A stretch of 64,000 nucleotides of DNA from Archilochus colubris (taxonomy: Eukaryota > Chordata > Aves > Apodiformes > Trochilidae), in the NCBI GenBank assembly GCA_023079485.1, contig CM041089.1, forward strand, positions 15,037,660 to 15,101,659. Direction: 5' to 3'. Below, piece after piece: positions 35,801 through 45,438 of the stretch; the first letter of the stretch is position 1; the number at the start of each line of letters is the position of its first letter. A program made the translations under genes and the position numbers. Below the pieces are notes generated by a model that worked only from the letters and a program-made list of their open reading frames with translations, was not told the origin of the DNA and made no database searches.

Positions 35801-36622
35801 AACAGATTTCAAGGTAAACCTTTAGTGACAAATGAAATCTAGAAATCTCCTCTTTGCTACATGCAGTCTGTCACCATACCCTGTCCTTGTGCTTTTTTAT
35901 TTGGCATTCAGCAAGCTGGTGTGCTGAAACACTCCCTGCACTGGACATTTCTGGAAGTTTGCTCATATGCCACAGCTGGATTTTTATCAAACATGCACCT
36001 CTTTTAAATGTTAGGTTTCAGTGTAAATGCACAGCTTCACTCAGCTCACAGAAATCTTGCAGAAGGTTTTGCACAAGGCTCAACCAGAGTGGCATGAATT
36101 CAGGTGGAAACCCTGAAATATTTGAAAGCTTTGCTTGGTTTCACCCACAGTCTGACCCAGAATTTCAAAATCTCAATTCTAAGCTGAATATGAAAGAACT
36201 TAAGACTTTTTTTTTTTCATTCTTATTTTCATCTTATTGAAGTAAATCTGCATTGTCAGTGACACGTTCATAGATTTTGGACCCCTTGTAGATGAAAGAG
36301 AAGAAAAAAAATAGCTTTGGGCCTTTTCTCTGCCTTTTTTTTTTTTTTTTTTATCAAATAGGTGTGGTGTGTGATCCCATGAAAAAAACCTCCATCTGGT
36401 TCCATCCCGCCCTTTGCCTGAAGTCAGCACCCACAGGCTCATGGCTAAGTGATTCAGGGAGAATTGCTGCCATTCTTAGCACAGTTTACATCAAAAAATT
36501 TCTGCATGGCTGAAAATTTTCACTGCTCCAGGGCCAGGGATTTCACTGTAGCACAAGCATGGGTCTGCCAAACTGCCTCCCCTTTAGGACATCAGCATCC
36601 AAACACCAAGCATGGAAAAACA
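32856..36622. other. Unique non-coding DNA, 3.8 kb
   Basis: No gene or transposon recognised. It contains a poly-A run at about 34,602-34,613, a poly-T run of about 21 at 35,496-35,516 and another near 36,338-36,354. Confidence 0.45.
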
Positions 36623-36628
36623 CAAACC

Positions 36629-36836
36629 TGTAGAGAAACAAGATAAACCAGGTGCCTGGAGTTGCCAAAGAGTGGGTGTGAGTCCACCTGTGCCTGGTTA
36701 GGGCAGGCCCCCTATTACCAGGGGGCCAATAAAGGTGGGACACACACCCACAGAGAGAAGCTCACTCTGGTGTGAGGCAATGGAGAGGCCAGCAGCTCGT
36801 GGAGCCTCAGGAGCAAGAAAGGCTCCTCGTGCTACA
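36629..36836 (+). repeat. Family A LTR, 5' (copy 1)
   Basis: 208 bp, starts TGTAGAGAAACAAG and ends GTGCTACA. A perfect hairpin (arms GGCCCCCT and AGGGGGCC, loop ATTACC) lies at 36,706-36,727 and runs straight into AATAAA at 36,728-36,733. Confidence 0.93.
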
Positions 36837-36956
36837 TTTGGGGGAGAATGCGGGCAGCGTACAGACATCTTAAGAAGCAGCAGTGTGAGAAGCTGGCAAC
36901 AGGAACATTCTCCCTGATTTGAAAAAGTGCCTGGGCTAACACTCTCCCTGAAAGGT

Positions 36957-37112
36957 ATGACCAGCAAGCTCTTTGGATTGGAAACCCCTGAGCAGAGGGA
37001 AGCCAAGATAAGGATTCTCTCTTTGGAAACCCCTGAGCAGAGGGAAGCCAAGAGAAGAGCAGATATAGGAGGGAGAAGAACAACTCAAGTCGGAAAGGCA
37101 GAGACTTTGTGA
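36957..37112 (+). CDS. Short ORF with LETPEQREAK repeat in family A element
   Basis: A 51-codon frame starting at the ATG of GGTATGACC. It opens MTSKLFG, then has two copies of a charged motif LETPEQREAK joined by IRILS, and ends in a basic stretch (RRADIGGRRTT). The second element at 51,214-51,360 keeps the same start and both motif copies, but diverges after the second motif and stops at 48 codons. The DNA repeat behind the motif occurs four times in that copy. No known family is recognised. It could be a remnant of a captured or gag-derived sequence, or open by chance within a tandem repeat. Confidence 0.2.
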   Translation: MTSKLFGLETPEQREAKIRILSLETPEQREAKRRADIGGRRTTQVGKAETL

Positions 37113-37250
37113 AAAGTGTATGTTTGTATGTTTGTAAGCTAGGGTTAAGTCCCATAAGCTATGTTTATGTTTGTATGCTTGTGCCAGTCGAAAATGTTTG
37201 TAAAAATCCTGTAATCAGTGTTGTAAGCTATAAAAAAACAAAACAAAACA

Positions 37251-37271
37251 AAAAAAAAGGGGGGGGGGAAA
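37251..37271 (+). other. Polypurine tract of family A element
   Basis: A run of A then about ten G then AAA abuts the TGTAG start of the 3' LTR, the position where retroelements prime plus-strand DNA synthesis. The second copy has an equivalent at 51,649-51,661. Confidence 0.75.
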
Positions 37272-37479
37272 TGTAGAGAAACAAGATAAACCAGGTGCCT
37301 CGAGTTGCCAAAGAGTGGGTGTGAGTCCACCTGTGCCTGGTTAGGACAGGCCCCCTATTACCAGGGGGCCAATAAAGGTGGGACACACACCCACAGAGAG
37401 AAACTCTCTCTTGTGGGAGGCAATGGAGAGGCCAGCAGTTTGTCGAGCCTCAGGAGCAAGAAAGGCTCCTCCTGCTACA
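37272..37479 (+). repeat. Family A LTR, 3' (copy 1)
   Basis: 208 bp, starts TGTAGAGAAACAAG and ends CCTGCTACA. The hairpin at 37,349-37,370 and AATAAA at 37,371-37,376 are unchanged, although nearby positions differ from the 5' LTR. Confidence 0.93.
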
Positions 37480-37761
37480 CAAACCAGTGGCAACAAAGCT
37501 CAGACCCAAAGAATCTCTGTGGCAATAAAACTCAGACTTACTCCTGGCCTGCAGTTGTGCTGGCACTGTCTGCAATCTCATCACATCCTGTAGCCTCGGG
37601 AGGCTCAGCTGGAGGGATCGTTTCTGCACAACTCAGCTGCTGAGGGGCCAGAGGAGTTTTGGGGAAACTGGCTTTCTTTTGGGCTCAGCCTGTGTTTCAG
37701 TTCCCTATGAAATTCACTCTCCATGATGTGATTTCAACCCAAACTACAGGTGATCTTTTAC

Positions 37762-37934
37762 CTGAGCAGAGCTGGGGGGGTGTGGGAATGTTGGGGATGT
37801 CATGGCACTTTTCCCAGTGGAGCAGGTTTAGCTCTGGGATGTGACTGGTCCCACTCTTGATGATGAATTCTGCTTCCTGCTGCCTGACCTGCTCTGAGAG
37901 TTTCAGTTCAGCTACAAACCCATCCTTTCCCCTG
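37762..37934 (-). other. Candidate internal coding exon, unknown protein
   Basis: On the minus strand a pyrimidine-rich ATTTTCTTGCTAG(CAG) acceptor leads into a fully open frame. It ends at CTGCTCAG followed by GTAAAA, a good donor match. The 57-residue product (GKDGFVAELKLSEQVRQQEA, ..., HIPELNLLHWEKCHDIPNIP, ...) is compositionally ordinary for protein, with balanced charged and hydrophobic residues and Trp/Cys/His. The exon would have phase 2 at its start and phase 1 at its end. The frame runs on open for some distance beyond both sites. I do not recognise a family. The nearest neighbour is the family A element 280 bp away. Confidence 0.3.
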
Positions 37935-38815
37935 CTAGCAAGAAAATCAGCAAAATGCAAAATCCTATAGAACCAAATCTGCTGTAGTCCGTCTGGATGT
38001 CATTTTGTTTTGCAGACAAAATTTAAAAAATGTAAAGACTCAGCCATCACCAGCAGCATCACAGGGAGGAGGGACAATAAGATACACAGACAGAATTAGA
38101 AGTTTTGTGTTCCTGGTGGAGATCATTGATGTAAAATAGAGCCCAAAGAACATGGTAATTGCTCTTGTTAGTGTACTTTCCTCAATTGAGAGCAAAAATG
38201 GGTCAAACTATGCTACTCTGCTTTTCACCTTTGTTCTCACTTGCCTGCTGAAAATTCACCCTGTGGTCAAAAAGTGGCTGTGGTTCAGGTTGTCCCCTGT
38301 TCCTTGAGAGACCTTGTTCTCACCTTGTTCTGGGTGAGGGAAAATGACCCTGTGATTCCTCTCTCTGCTAATGATGTGACGGGACAGAGATAACCCATGG
38401 CTTCAAATTCAAGGTTTTTTTAAGGCTAAGTTTTTAGCCTTAAAATCTTAAAAATTCTTTTAGCCAGAAATCTGAACTTGCCTTGCACTACCCTGCTACC
38501 CCAACAACTCAGGATCACTGCTATGTATGGAGGGAGAGCTTGTGCCACCTCCCATGGACCTGAGATCCCTAAAATTATCTTGAGTTGTGGACATGTGAGG
38601 GGTGTTCACGTTATCTTTGTAATAAAGAACACTTCTTTGCAAAGAGCATTATAATATTAGCTGAATATTTTGTCTGAGGGACCTAAAAAAGGGAGTCACA
38701 CATCCTTTTCCATCATACTTTGGGATATGATATGAGATATGTCTTCGAGCACTCTCAATGAGATGCTGGTTTTTCCCTCGTAAAGAAAAATGTTTGTTTT
38801 GTTTTTCTTCTACAG

Positions 38816-38869
38816 AGGATGCTCAAGCTTTGGAACATTCTGAATTAAGCTCCTTGAGAAGACCAGCAG
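38816..38869 (+). other. Candidate 54-bp microexon-like segment
   Basis: A strong acceptor (TTTTGTTTTTCTTCTACAG) precedes an 18-codon open stretch (DAQALEHSELSSLRRPA). It ends at CCAGCAG then GTCAGC, a mediocre donor. It is symmetric, phase 1 at both ends. It is short enough for chance to be a serious alternative. Confidence 0.15.
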
Positions 38870-39107
38870 GTCAGCATGGCTGCTTTACATAAAGAAAACT
38901 AAACCCATTGTTGAATGATGAAATTTATCACTAACCATAAAAAATTAAATAATATCCAAAGCTTTGATTTTGTCAGTGAAGATACTATTTTCTGACAAAG
39001 GTTTTCCAGATTAGATTGTTCCTTTAGTAGAAAATAAAATTATGCAGTCAATAAGCTTTCTACAGAAGTCTGGTAAAATCACCACCCTCTGTGTGAGTTC
39101 TTTGGCT

Positions 39108-39213
39108 TCATAGAATCATAGAATTGGCTGGGTTGGAAGGGACCTCAGAGATCATCGAGTCCAACCCTTGATCCACCATTGCGGTTGCTAGACCATGGCA
39201 CTGAGTGCCACAT
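39108..39213 (-). mobile_element. CR1 LINE, last 106 bp only
   Basis: TCATAGAATCATAGAATTGG at the left, then GGGTTGGAAGGGACCTCAG, CCAACCCTTGATCCACC and CATGGCACTGAGTGCCACAT. This is the extreme 3' end of a common CR1 subfamily, very similar to the ends at 16,975 and (forward) 42,912. An unusually short, heavily 5'-truncated insertion. Confidence 0.92.
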
Positions 39214-41094
39214 AATAGTTCATAGTTCAGGTAAAACTGGGATCCTATCAGTGGAGATTTTATTGTCAGGAATCTTCTAGGAAGATGGCTGGGTTAAAAT
39301 ATTTCTGATACTATGTATGGGAAGCAGAAGGTTCATGCCTGTGGGCCAAATACAATTCAGTGATTTTTTCCCTGCATGGCAGATTACCCCTCAGACTGCA
39401 AGTGCCTGTACTGGGGAAGAACCTGAACCTGCACACACGTCTGAAGTGAGCTACAAAAGCCTGTGTTGCAATCAAGTTATTGTTGTGAGAAATTCTAATT
39501 ACAGTGTAGAATGGTCAGAGAACACTTTGAGGTTCCTGAAAGAATAAAAGTTTTCCAGTTCAAACTTAAAGACTCAGACCAGATCCCCAACACAGCACCA
39601 GTGGAGAGGAGGTCTTGTTATGTTTGTGGCTGCCATCCGTGTCCTTGGTCATGCTGGAAACCCTGGAATTCCAGATGCAGATTACCCTACCCCTAATTCT
39701 AGGCTACCCTTCAGCAGTTTACAATAACAGTGTGAGCCAAGCACAAGATTTTATTGACATTTTCTGTATGTCTCTGTGGTTTCGGAGAAGCCATAACTTT
39801 CAGCTCTTTATCATCTGTGCTGGGTTACTGATAACATTTGTTGAATGCCAGACTGTATAACCGGCTTTATACCTTACACAGAATGTGATTCTATTTAAGT
39901 TCTTAGCTTTGCTTGGTTCCTGATGTATCGGAGTCCCTCCAGCACTACATTATACTAAATTATTAATGTCTACCACATGCTAAATATTCCCTCTTTTTAT
40001 TTTCAGGAAATATTTGCAGTTTTGTATCATGTGGATGCTTTCACATCTGCTGTAGAAGGTTCTGTGGTGGTTTTTTGAAGGGAAGAAGTGTTTTTCTTTT
40101 CTTCCTGTACATGCTGCACTTTGTGATAGGGTAAAGGAACAAGCTTTGCTCTTTGTGGCGAGCCTTGCAATGGTGCTTAGTCATTGATGGTCTCCATGCT
40201 GGCTCCTGGGGAGGTTCTCTCTCTGATTTGGAAGAACCTCTTATATTGTAAATAGTACCCAGTAAAGGTAAAGGAGCTCAAAAATCACACATCTACAGTC
40301 ACAAACAGTTCCTGGTGACAACAGTCAGCAGTATGCTTCTTCAGTGGAAGAAATTCTCTGAACAGGATGCAAATTCTGAGTCTCCATTGAGGTACAATTT
40401 GTTTTACAAAATTTTATGTCCTACCCTCACCTGCAGGAGTCTGGAGACACTGATGCTACTCTAGCTCCTCAGGAACAGTTCAATTGGAAAGTCAAAATCA
40501 AACTGCCCTGGACACAGAGGGAGGCAACGAGATTGAGTGGGGTGTTCCCCATAATAAGGAAAAGAGCATGTACAGTCATGTGGTCCCTTGCCTGAAATGC
40601 TCTCTGAAAGAGCTTGTGCTGCCAGGGAAACTCCAGAGATCTTCCAGTAGGCTCATACATCCTCCCCATCACCCAGCACTGACATTATCATCCAGTGACA
40701 TGTTCCAGGTCTCACTAACACAGGACTCTGGGCCTGGCATCTCCTGCACTGGATAAACAAGAACATGAGCTGGTCGAATCACAGGCCACTGGTCTTCTTC
40801 TGGGAATTCTCACCCCAGAACTCCAAAACCAGATTAGTGCTGTTCAAAACTCAGTGTCCATATTTTCAGTCTCCAGGACTTCAGGATCCAGCTGGGTGTG
40901 GGCAGTGTGCACACAGCAGCAGAGCAGGGCTTCCAGCAAGTTCTACTGCACATACAGGAACTGGAGCTTTCAGAGTCTTATAAAGTAAACAAATTAGGCA
41001 GATTTTTTTCAGAGATGGCAAAAAACACCTCTTTGACTTAAAAAATATTTCCTTGCCAAACCTCAAACCGTGTGCCAGACCTCTACAGTACTGA
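39214..41094. other. Unique non-coding DNA
   Basis: No repeat family or convincing exon recognised. Several short open frames on both strands without features. Confidence 0.45.
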
Positions 41095-41662
41095 AACTCC
41101 TTTCCTCTCTCCTCTCCTCTCCTCTCCTCTCCTCTCCTCTCCTCTCCTCTCCTCTCCTCTCCTCTCCTCTCCTCTCCTCTCCTCTCCTCTCCTCTTTCCT
41201 CTCCTCGTCTTGCCTCGCCTCTCCTCTCCCTCGCCTCACCTCTGCTTTGCCTCTCCTCACTTCTCCCTCTTCCTCTCCTCTCCTCACCTCACCTCACCTC
41301 ACCCTTGCCTCGCCTCTCCTCTCTCTTGCCTCTCCTCACCTCTGCCTCGCCTCGCCTGTCCTCTCTCTCACCTTGCTCGCCTCTGCCTTCCTTGCCTCTC
41401 CCCTCCCTCACCTTGCCTCTCCTCTCCCTCGCCCCTCCTCTTCTCACCTCACCCTCTCCTCCCCCCTCCTCCCTCCCTCTCCTCCCTCTCCTTCCTCCCT
41501 TCTCCCTCCCCCTCCCCTCCTCCCTCTGCCTCGCCTCTCCTCTCCTCTCCTCTCCTCTCCCTCCCCTCACCTCACCTCTGCTTTGCCTCTCCTCTCCTCT
41601 CCTCTCCTCTCCTCTCCTCTCCTCTCCTCTCCTCTCCTCTCCTCTCCTCTCCTCTCCTTTCC
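41095..41662. repeat. Long polypyrimidine tract with (CTCCT)n arrays
   Basis: About 565 bp of almost only C and T on the + strand. Two nearly pure (CTCCT)n arrays (41,100-41,190 and 41,590-41,655) flank a degenerate middle of CCTCACC-, CCTTGCC- and CCTCGCC-like units. Frames of up to 240 codons here (Ser/Pro/Leu repeats on +, Arg/Glu/Gly on -) are artefacts. Confidence 0.97.
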
Positions 41663-42699
41663 CAAATAAATGCTGACTTTGGATTAACAACCTTTATTTT
41701 CCCAGCTAATATAGCTCTCCATATTAGCCTGAAATTATATGAAGAAATTAGCCTGAATGTGAGGATGCTTCATCTCAAAACATTTAGAGCTTGAGACATA
41801 CATTTGTGATTGAAAAACAGGGGGCTGCCCTGGGAATGTGTTTGGCATCTTAAATACAAATCCTAGTCACTGCTCTTACCCAAAATTAAATTGCAAAAGA
41901 TGCTGGTAAATGAAAGGCTCTAATATACAAAATTAATTTGTACTGAAATTTAAAGGAGAGGGTTCACTGTAATGCTGGAGCTGAATCTATTTGACCTCTT
42001 TTCTGTGGAAAACTGAATAGGGATGCACTGACACCCTTGTTCCTGTTGGACAAGATGCCCTTAGCTGGGTTTCCCCATATGGTGCCTTCCCAACCAGAGC
42101 TATTAAAAAATTTCTTACTCTTGGGGTGACTGGTAGTGAGCAAAGGGCTGAAAGAAGAAGGGAGCTGGCCATTATGTGTCCAGAAAACAGCTGGCTTTGG
42201 AGTCCTCTCACTATGGTTAAACAGAGGCACTAGCATAGAGTACTGAGGTTATGTTAAACAACCCCCCCTTTTTTTTTTAAAGTAAAGCATCTGAATTTCA
42301 GAGAAAGTGGTGTCTGCACATGGGCAATGTGCAAAGAGGGAGCGGCTCCATCAGCAGCTCCCATGGGCTGAGTAACAACATAAGTGTCAGAGAGAGAAAC
42401 AGAGGGGAGGAGGCAAGGTCTGACTGGACAGAAATTAACTCCTTCCCTCCAGTCCTCATCTCTCTGCAAAACTCTGCCTGACAGTGAAGAGAAAACTCCA
42501 TTATATCACTTGCCCTCCAGTAGCACCTCATGGTGTGACTGAGCTTGCTCTGGTCTCACCTTCTGGAATTCTGCAGTGGAGCATCTCACCTGCAGCAGAG
42601 GCTCAAAAGCACCTGAGGAGTTTTCCTCTCAGCTCTCTCCTGACACTGCTCTGTTCCCTTAATTATTTGGGTTGGTTCCCTTTTCATTATCTGTGTTTG
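41663..42699. other. Unique non-coding DNA
   Basis: No gene or transposon recognised. A short C7 T10 run lies near 42,262-42,279. Confidence 0.45.
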
Positions 42700-42914
42700 T
42701 CTTGATATTAGAAAGAACTTCTTTACGGAGAGGGTGATCAGGCATTGGAATGGGCTGCCCAGGGAAGTAGTGGATTCTCCGTGTCTGGAGATATTTCCAA
42801 AGAGCCTGGATGTGGCACTGAGTGCCATGGGCTGGGAACCACGGGGGGGAGTGGATCAAGGGTTGGACTTGGTGATCTCTGAGGTCCTTTCCAACCCAGC
42901 CAATTCTATGATCA
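42700..42914 (+). mobile_element. CR1 LINE 3' end, 5'-truncated
   Basis: Forward copy: TTAGAAAGAACTTCTTTACGG, then ATTGGAATGGGCTGCCCAGG, GCACTGAGTGCCATGG and CCAACCCAGCCAATTCTATGAT. It belongs to the same 3' subfamily as the CR1 at 9,533 and 39,108. The frame retains the [19 protein letters not shown] block. Confidence 0.93.
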
Positions 42915-45438
42915 GTCCTGATGAAGCCAGGCTGTGCTGCATGGTGCCAGCCCCAGCCATGGTTTGGGGCCACCCCAGTCACCCTGGTTTTAAACATGTT
43001 CCTTTCAAAACAGGACAGGACAACCTTATGGTAAAGCACGACCCTGGGAGGTAAAAAAGAATCAAGAGATGCTGGCATTTAACTCTTTCTAGGTGGTCAA
43101 AGAAATATCAGTGCAAATTAAACACCACTCTTCACCCCATACTCATGGTTCCCACATCCAGGCCACTCTTCTTGATTCTTTTTGATTGTTCTTTCTCAGC
43201 ACTTTGCTGTAAAGGTCACGAATTGGGATGCTCAGGGAATGGCTGCTTTCCATTCCAACAGCCATTGACTGAAGCACACAGTGTATGTATGAAGAAGGAA
43301 CTGCCTCTTACTACAGTCTTCCCAGGTTAAAAAACCAACAGCCATCCTACAGGAACAATACCCCAGTTGATGGGTAACTACTTCCCACACCTCAGTTTGC
43401 TTACTCACAAACAAAGCATAAGCAGAAAATGAGTCAGCAAGAGTTGGGTTTGTTTGGGTGGGTAACATAACCCACACCATTTATCTCATGCTCATTACAA
43501 AGGGAGTGATGCCAAGGGTGCAGAGTTGTTTTTCCTGTGGTTCCTCTTCCTTCTGCAGCTCTCTCTGCTACTCCTGAGGCCTAGGCTGTGTATAAGCTCA
43601 TATACTTGATATTTATGTTTATAATAATTTTTTAAAATCCATTTATACTTTTAACTGTGAAACTTCTTTCCTTTTGATGTCCCCTTCTTGACTGGAGTGG
43701 GAGTCACTGGGTGGGAGAGCAAACTGCTTCAGTTTAGCATCAAATATGGGTTAAATGAAGATATATTTCCCACACCATACCTGGTATTCAATTGGTAATT
43801 CAAAATTCAAAATTGGTATTCACTGGTAATTCAAACCCACAGCCTGGACACACTTGCAGGATGATCTGTGATCTCTTGGCATTCAGTGGCCCAAACTGCC
43901 AAAGTCTGGGTCTAGGAGCTGAACTCTTGGTCCGGCTCCCTGGGAGTGACTTCTCTGTCTCACTTTCTTCTGTCATTCTTTGTGTTGTGCCTTGCCAGAA
44001 CAAAACAGACCAGAGAAGAAGTTAATATGTAGATACACTGTGTTTTAACTATGGCACAGAAACCCCAGGGTCTCCTGCAGGATTTACTGCAATAGTAACG
44101 ATGTACAGAAATTAGCCAAGCCATCATACCAAAAGCAACTTGAGCATGCTAAAACAGCTTCAAAAGACCAAAATAAAAGGAAAGTAAAAGTTTTGTATTT
44201 TTTGCTGAACAGTTACAGCAATAATACCAAACCAGTAACCTGCTGATGCAGGTAGGAGATTTTAATAGCTAGGGTGTTGTCTCACACAATAAGCAGTATG
44301 AATGTATTAATTGGTAAGGTCAGAATAGAGCTCAGTGTCCCAGCTGAGTTGGGAGAGCAGGGGGTCTGAAACACAAGGAGGGCAGCCCTGGAGCTTTTCC
44401 CACTTACCTCTATTTATTTAAAATATAGCAATTCTTAACTCTGTGAAAGTCATATTTATATTCTAGTGAGACCAGGCTTTATGCAGGGCTGTAAATCATG
44501 CATTCCTGACAATGTTTTTATAGAATGCTTTTGTCTGCCATTTATGCATATCACTGAACACCATCCGACTGAAAAAGGTACATTTAAATATGGTATGAAG
44601 CTTGAACACTGGACATCCAGCTTTGGGTTTCAAAATGTGCATGTGTCCAGGTGATTCCTGAAATAAATTGCAAGTGACATAGTACAAATATTTAACCCCC
44701 ATTTTCCAGCCAATTCTGCCTCTGTAAGAAAAGTGACATGGGGCTAGGATTGTGAATGTTTTGATTTTTTCCATATGAAGATCACAGAGGTCTCAATGCA
44801 ACATAAGGAAAGGTGAAGATGCCAGAGGAAAACAGTAACATTTGCAAGTAGGTATTGTGAGAAAGCAACACCTTTTCTATCTTTCCCCCATAATCTTGCT
44901 GGAGCATCTGCAATCCAAGTTGAAATCAGCACTCTGGCTAAAAATAAATATCTTCTGGCCCTTACAGCTCCTGACCTTTTGTATCATATGCTGTCATTTC
45001 AGATTAAATGATGCTGTTTTCACACTGCATCCTGCCTGCTGCCTGACCTGTTGCGTTCTGCATGCAGCTGCACCAACCCATGGCACAGGATGATCCGCTG
45101 AAGGCTGTAAGATGGTGCTCACTCAAGTAAAGTACAACTTGCATTTGCTGGGACTTGCACACACAGCCACACCCTTTCAAACCACTTGGGAGAAGCGTCT
45201 CAGAGCAGGTTTTCCCACTAAGAGACATGATCTTCTATCTGCTGACCTCTGGCATAGAAAAGAAGGAGTCTGTTTCAGCAAACCATGCAAATGTGAGAAA
45301 CCCTGTTGCTGATGCTGCTGAGAAAATCTCCATCTTCTCCTTCAACACTTCTTCTCACAGTGAAGAAACACTTCTCATTTGTTGTGCCTTAAATTTAGGG
45401 ACACCCTACTGCATAAAAGAGATGCAATGTATAATATT
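42915..45438. other. Unique non-coding DNA, 2.5 kb
   Basis: No transposon or convincing exon. A local near-duplication of TTGGTAATTCAAA/TTGGTATTCA units lies at 43,785-43,835. Confidence 0.45.

Larger units (their letters stand above)
36629..37479 (+). mobile_element. Family A non-autonomous LTR element, copy 1 (851 bp)
   Basis: A complete two-LTR element: LTR 36,629-36,836, internal region 36,837-37,271 (435 bp), LTR 37,272-37,479. A perfect 6-bp target duplication CAAACC flanks it (36,623-36,628; 37,480-37,485). The internal region begins with a primer-binding-like TTTGGGGGAGAATGCGG and ends in a purine tract (A8 then G10, AAA) directly before the 3' LTR. Between them lies no gag, protease or pol sequence, only a short open frame with a repeated LETPEQREAK motif. 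The two LTRs differ at about 10 of 208 positions by eye, so the insertion is not very recent. The size and plan match TRIM-type elements, which need enzymes from another retroelement. Confidence 0.92.
37486..39107. other. Unique non-coding DNA with two candidate exons
   Basis: No transposon recognised. Candidate exons at 37,762-37,934 (minus) and 38,816-38,869 (plus) are listed separately. They lie on opposite strands, so at most one is likely to belong to a given gene. Confidence 0.45.

Noticed and set aside
41070..41794. Open frames of 199 and 240 codons (Ser/Pro/Leu-rich) and a 133-codon reverse frame (Arg/Glu/Gly-rich)
   Set aside because: They are translations of the (CTCCT)n polypyrimidine tract. 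A 5-bp unit without stop codons stays open in every frame, so length means nothing here.
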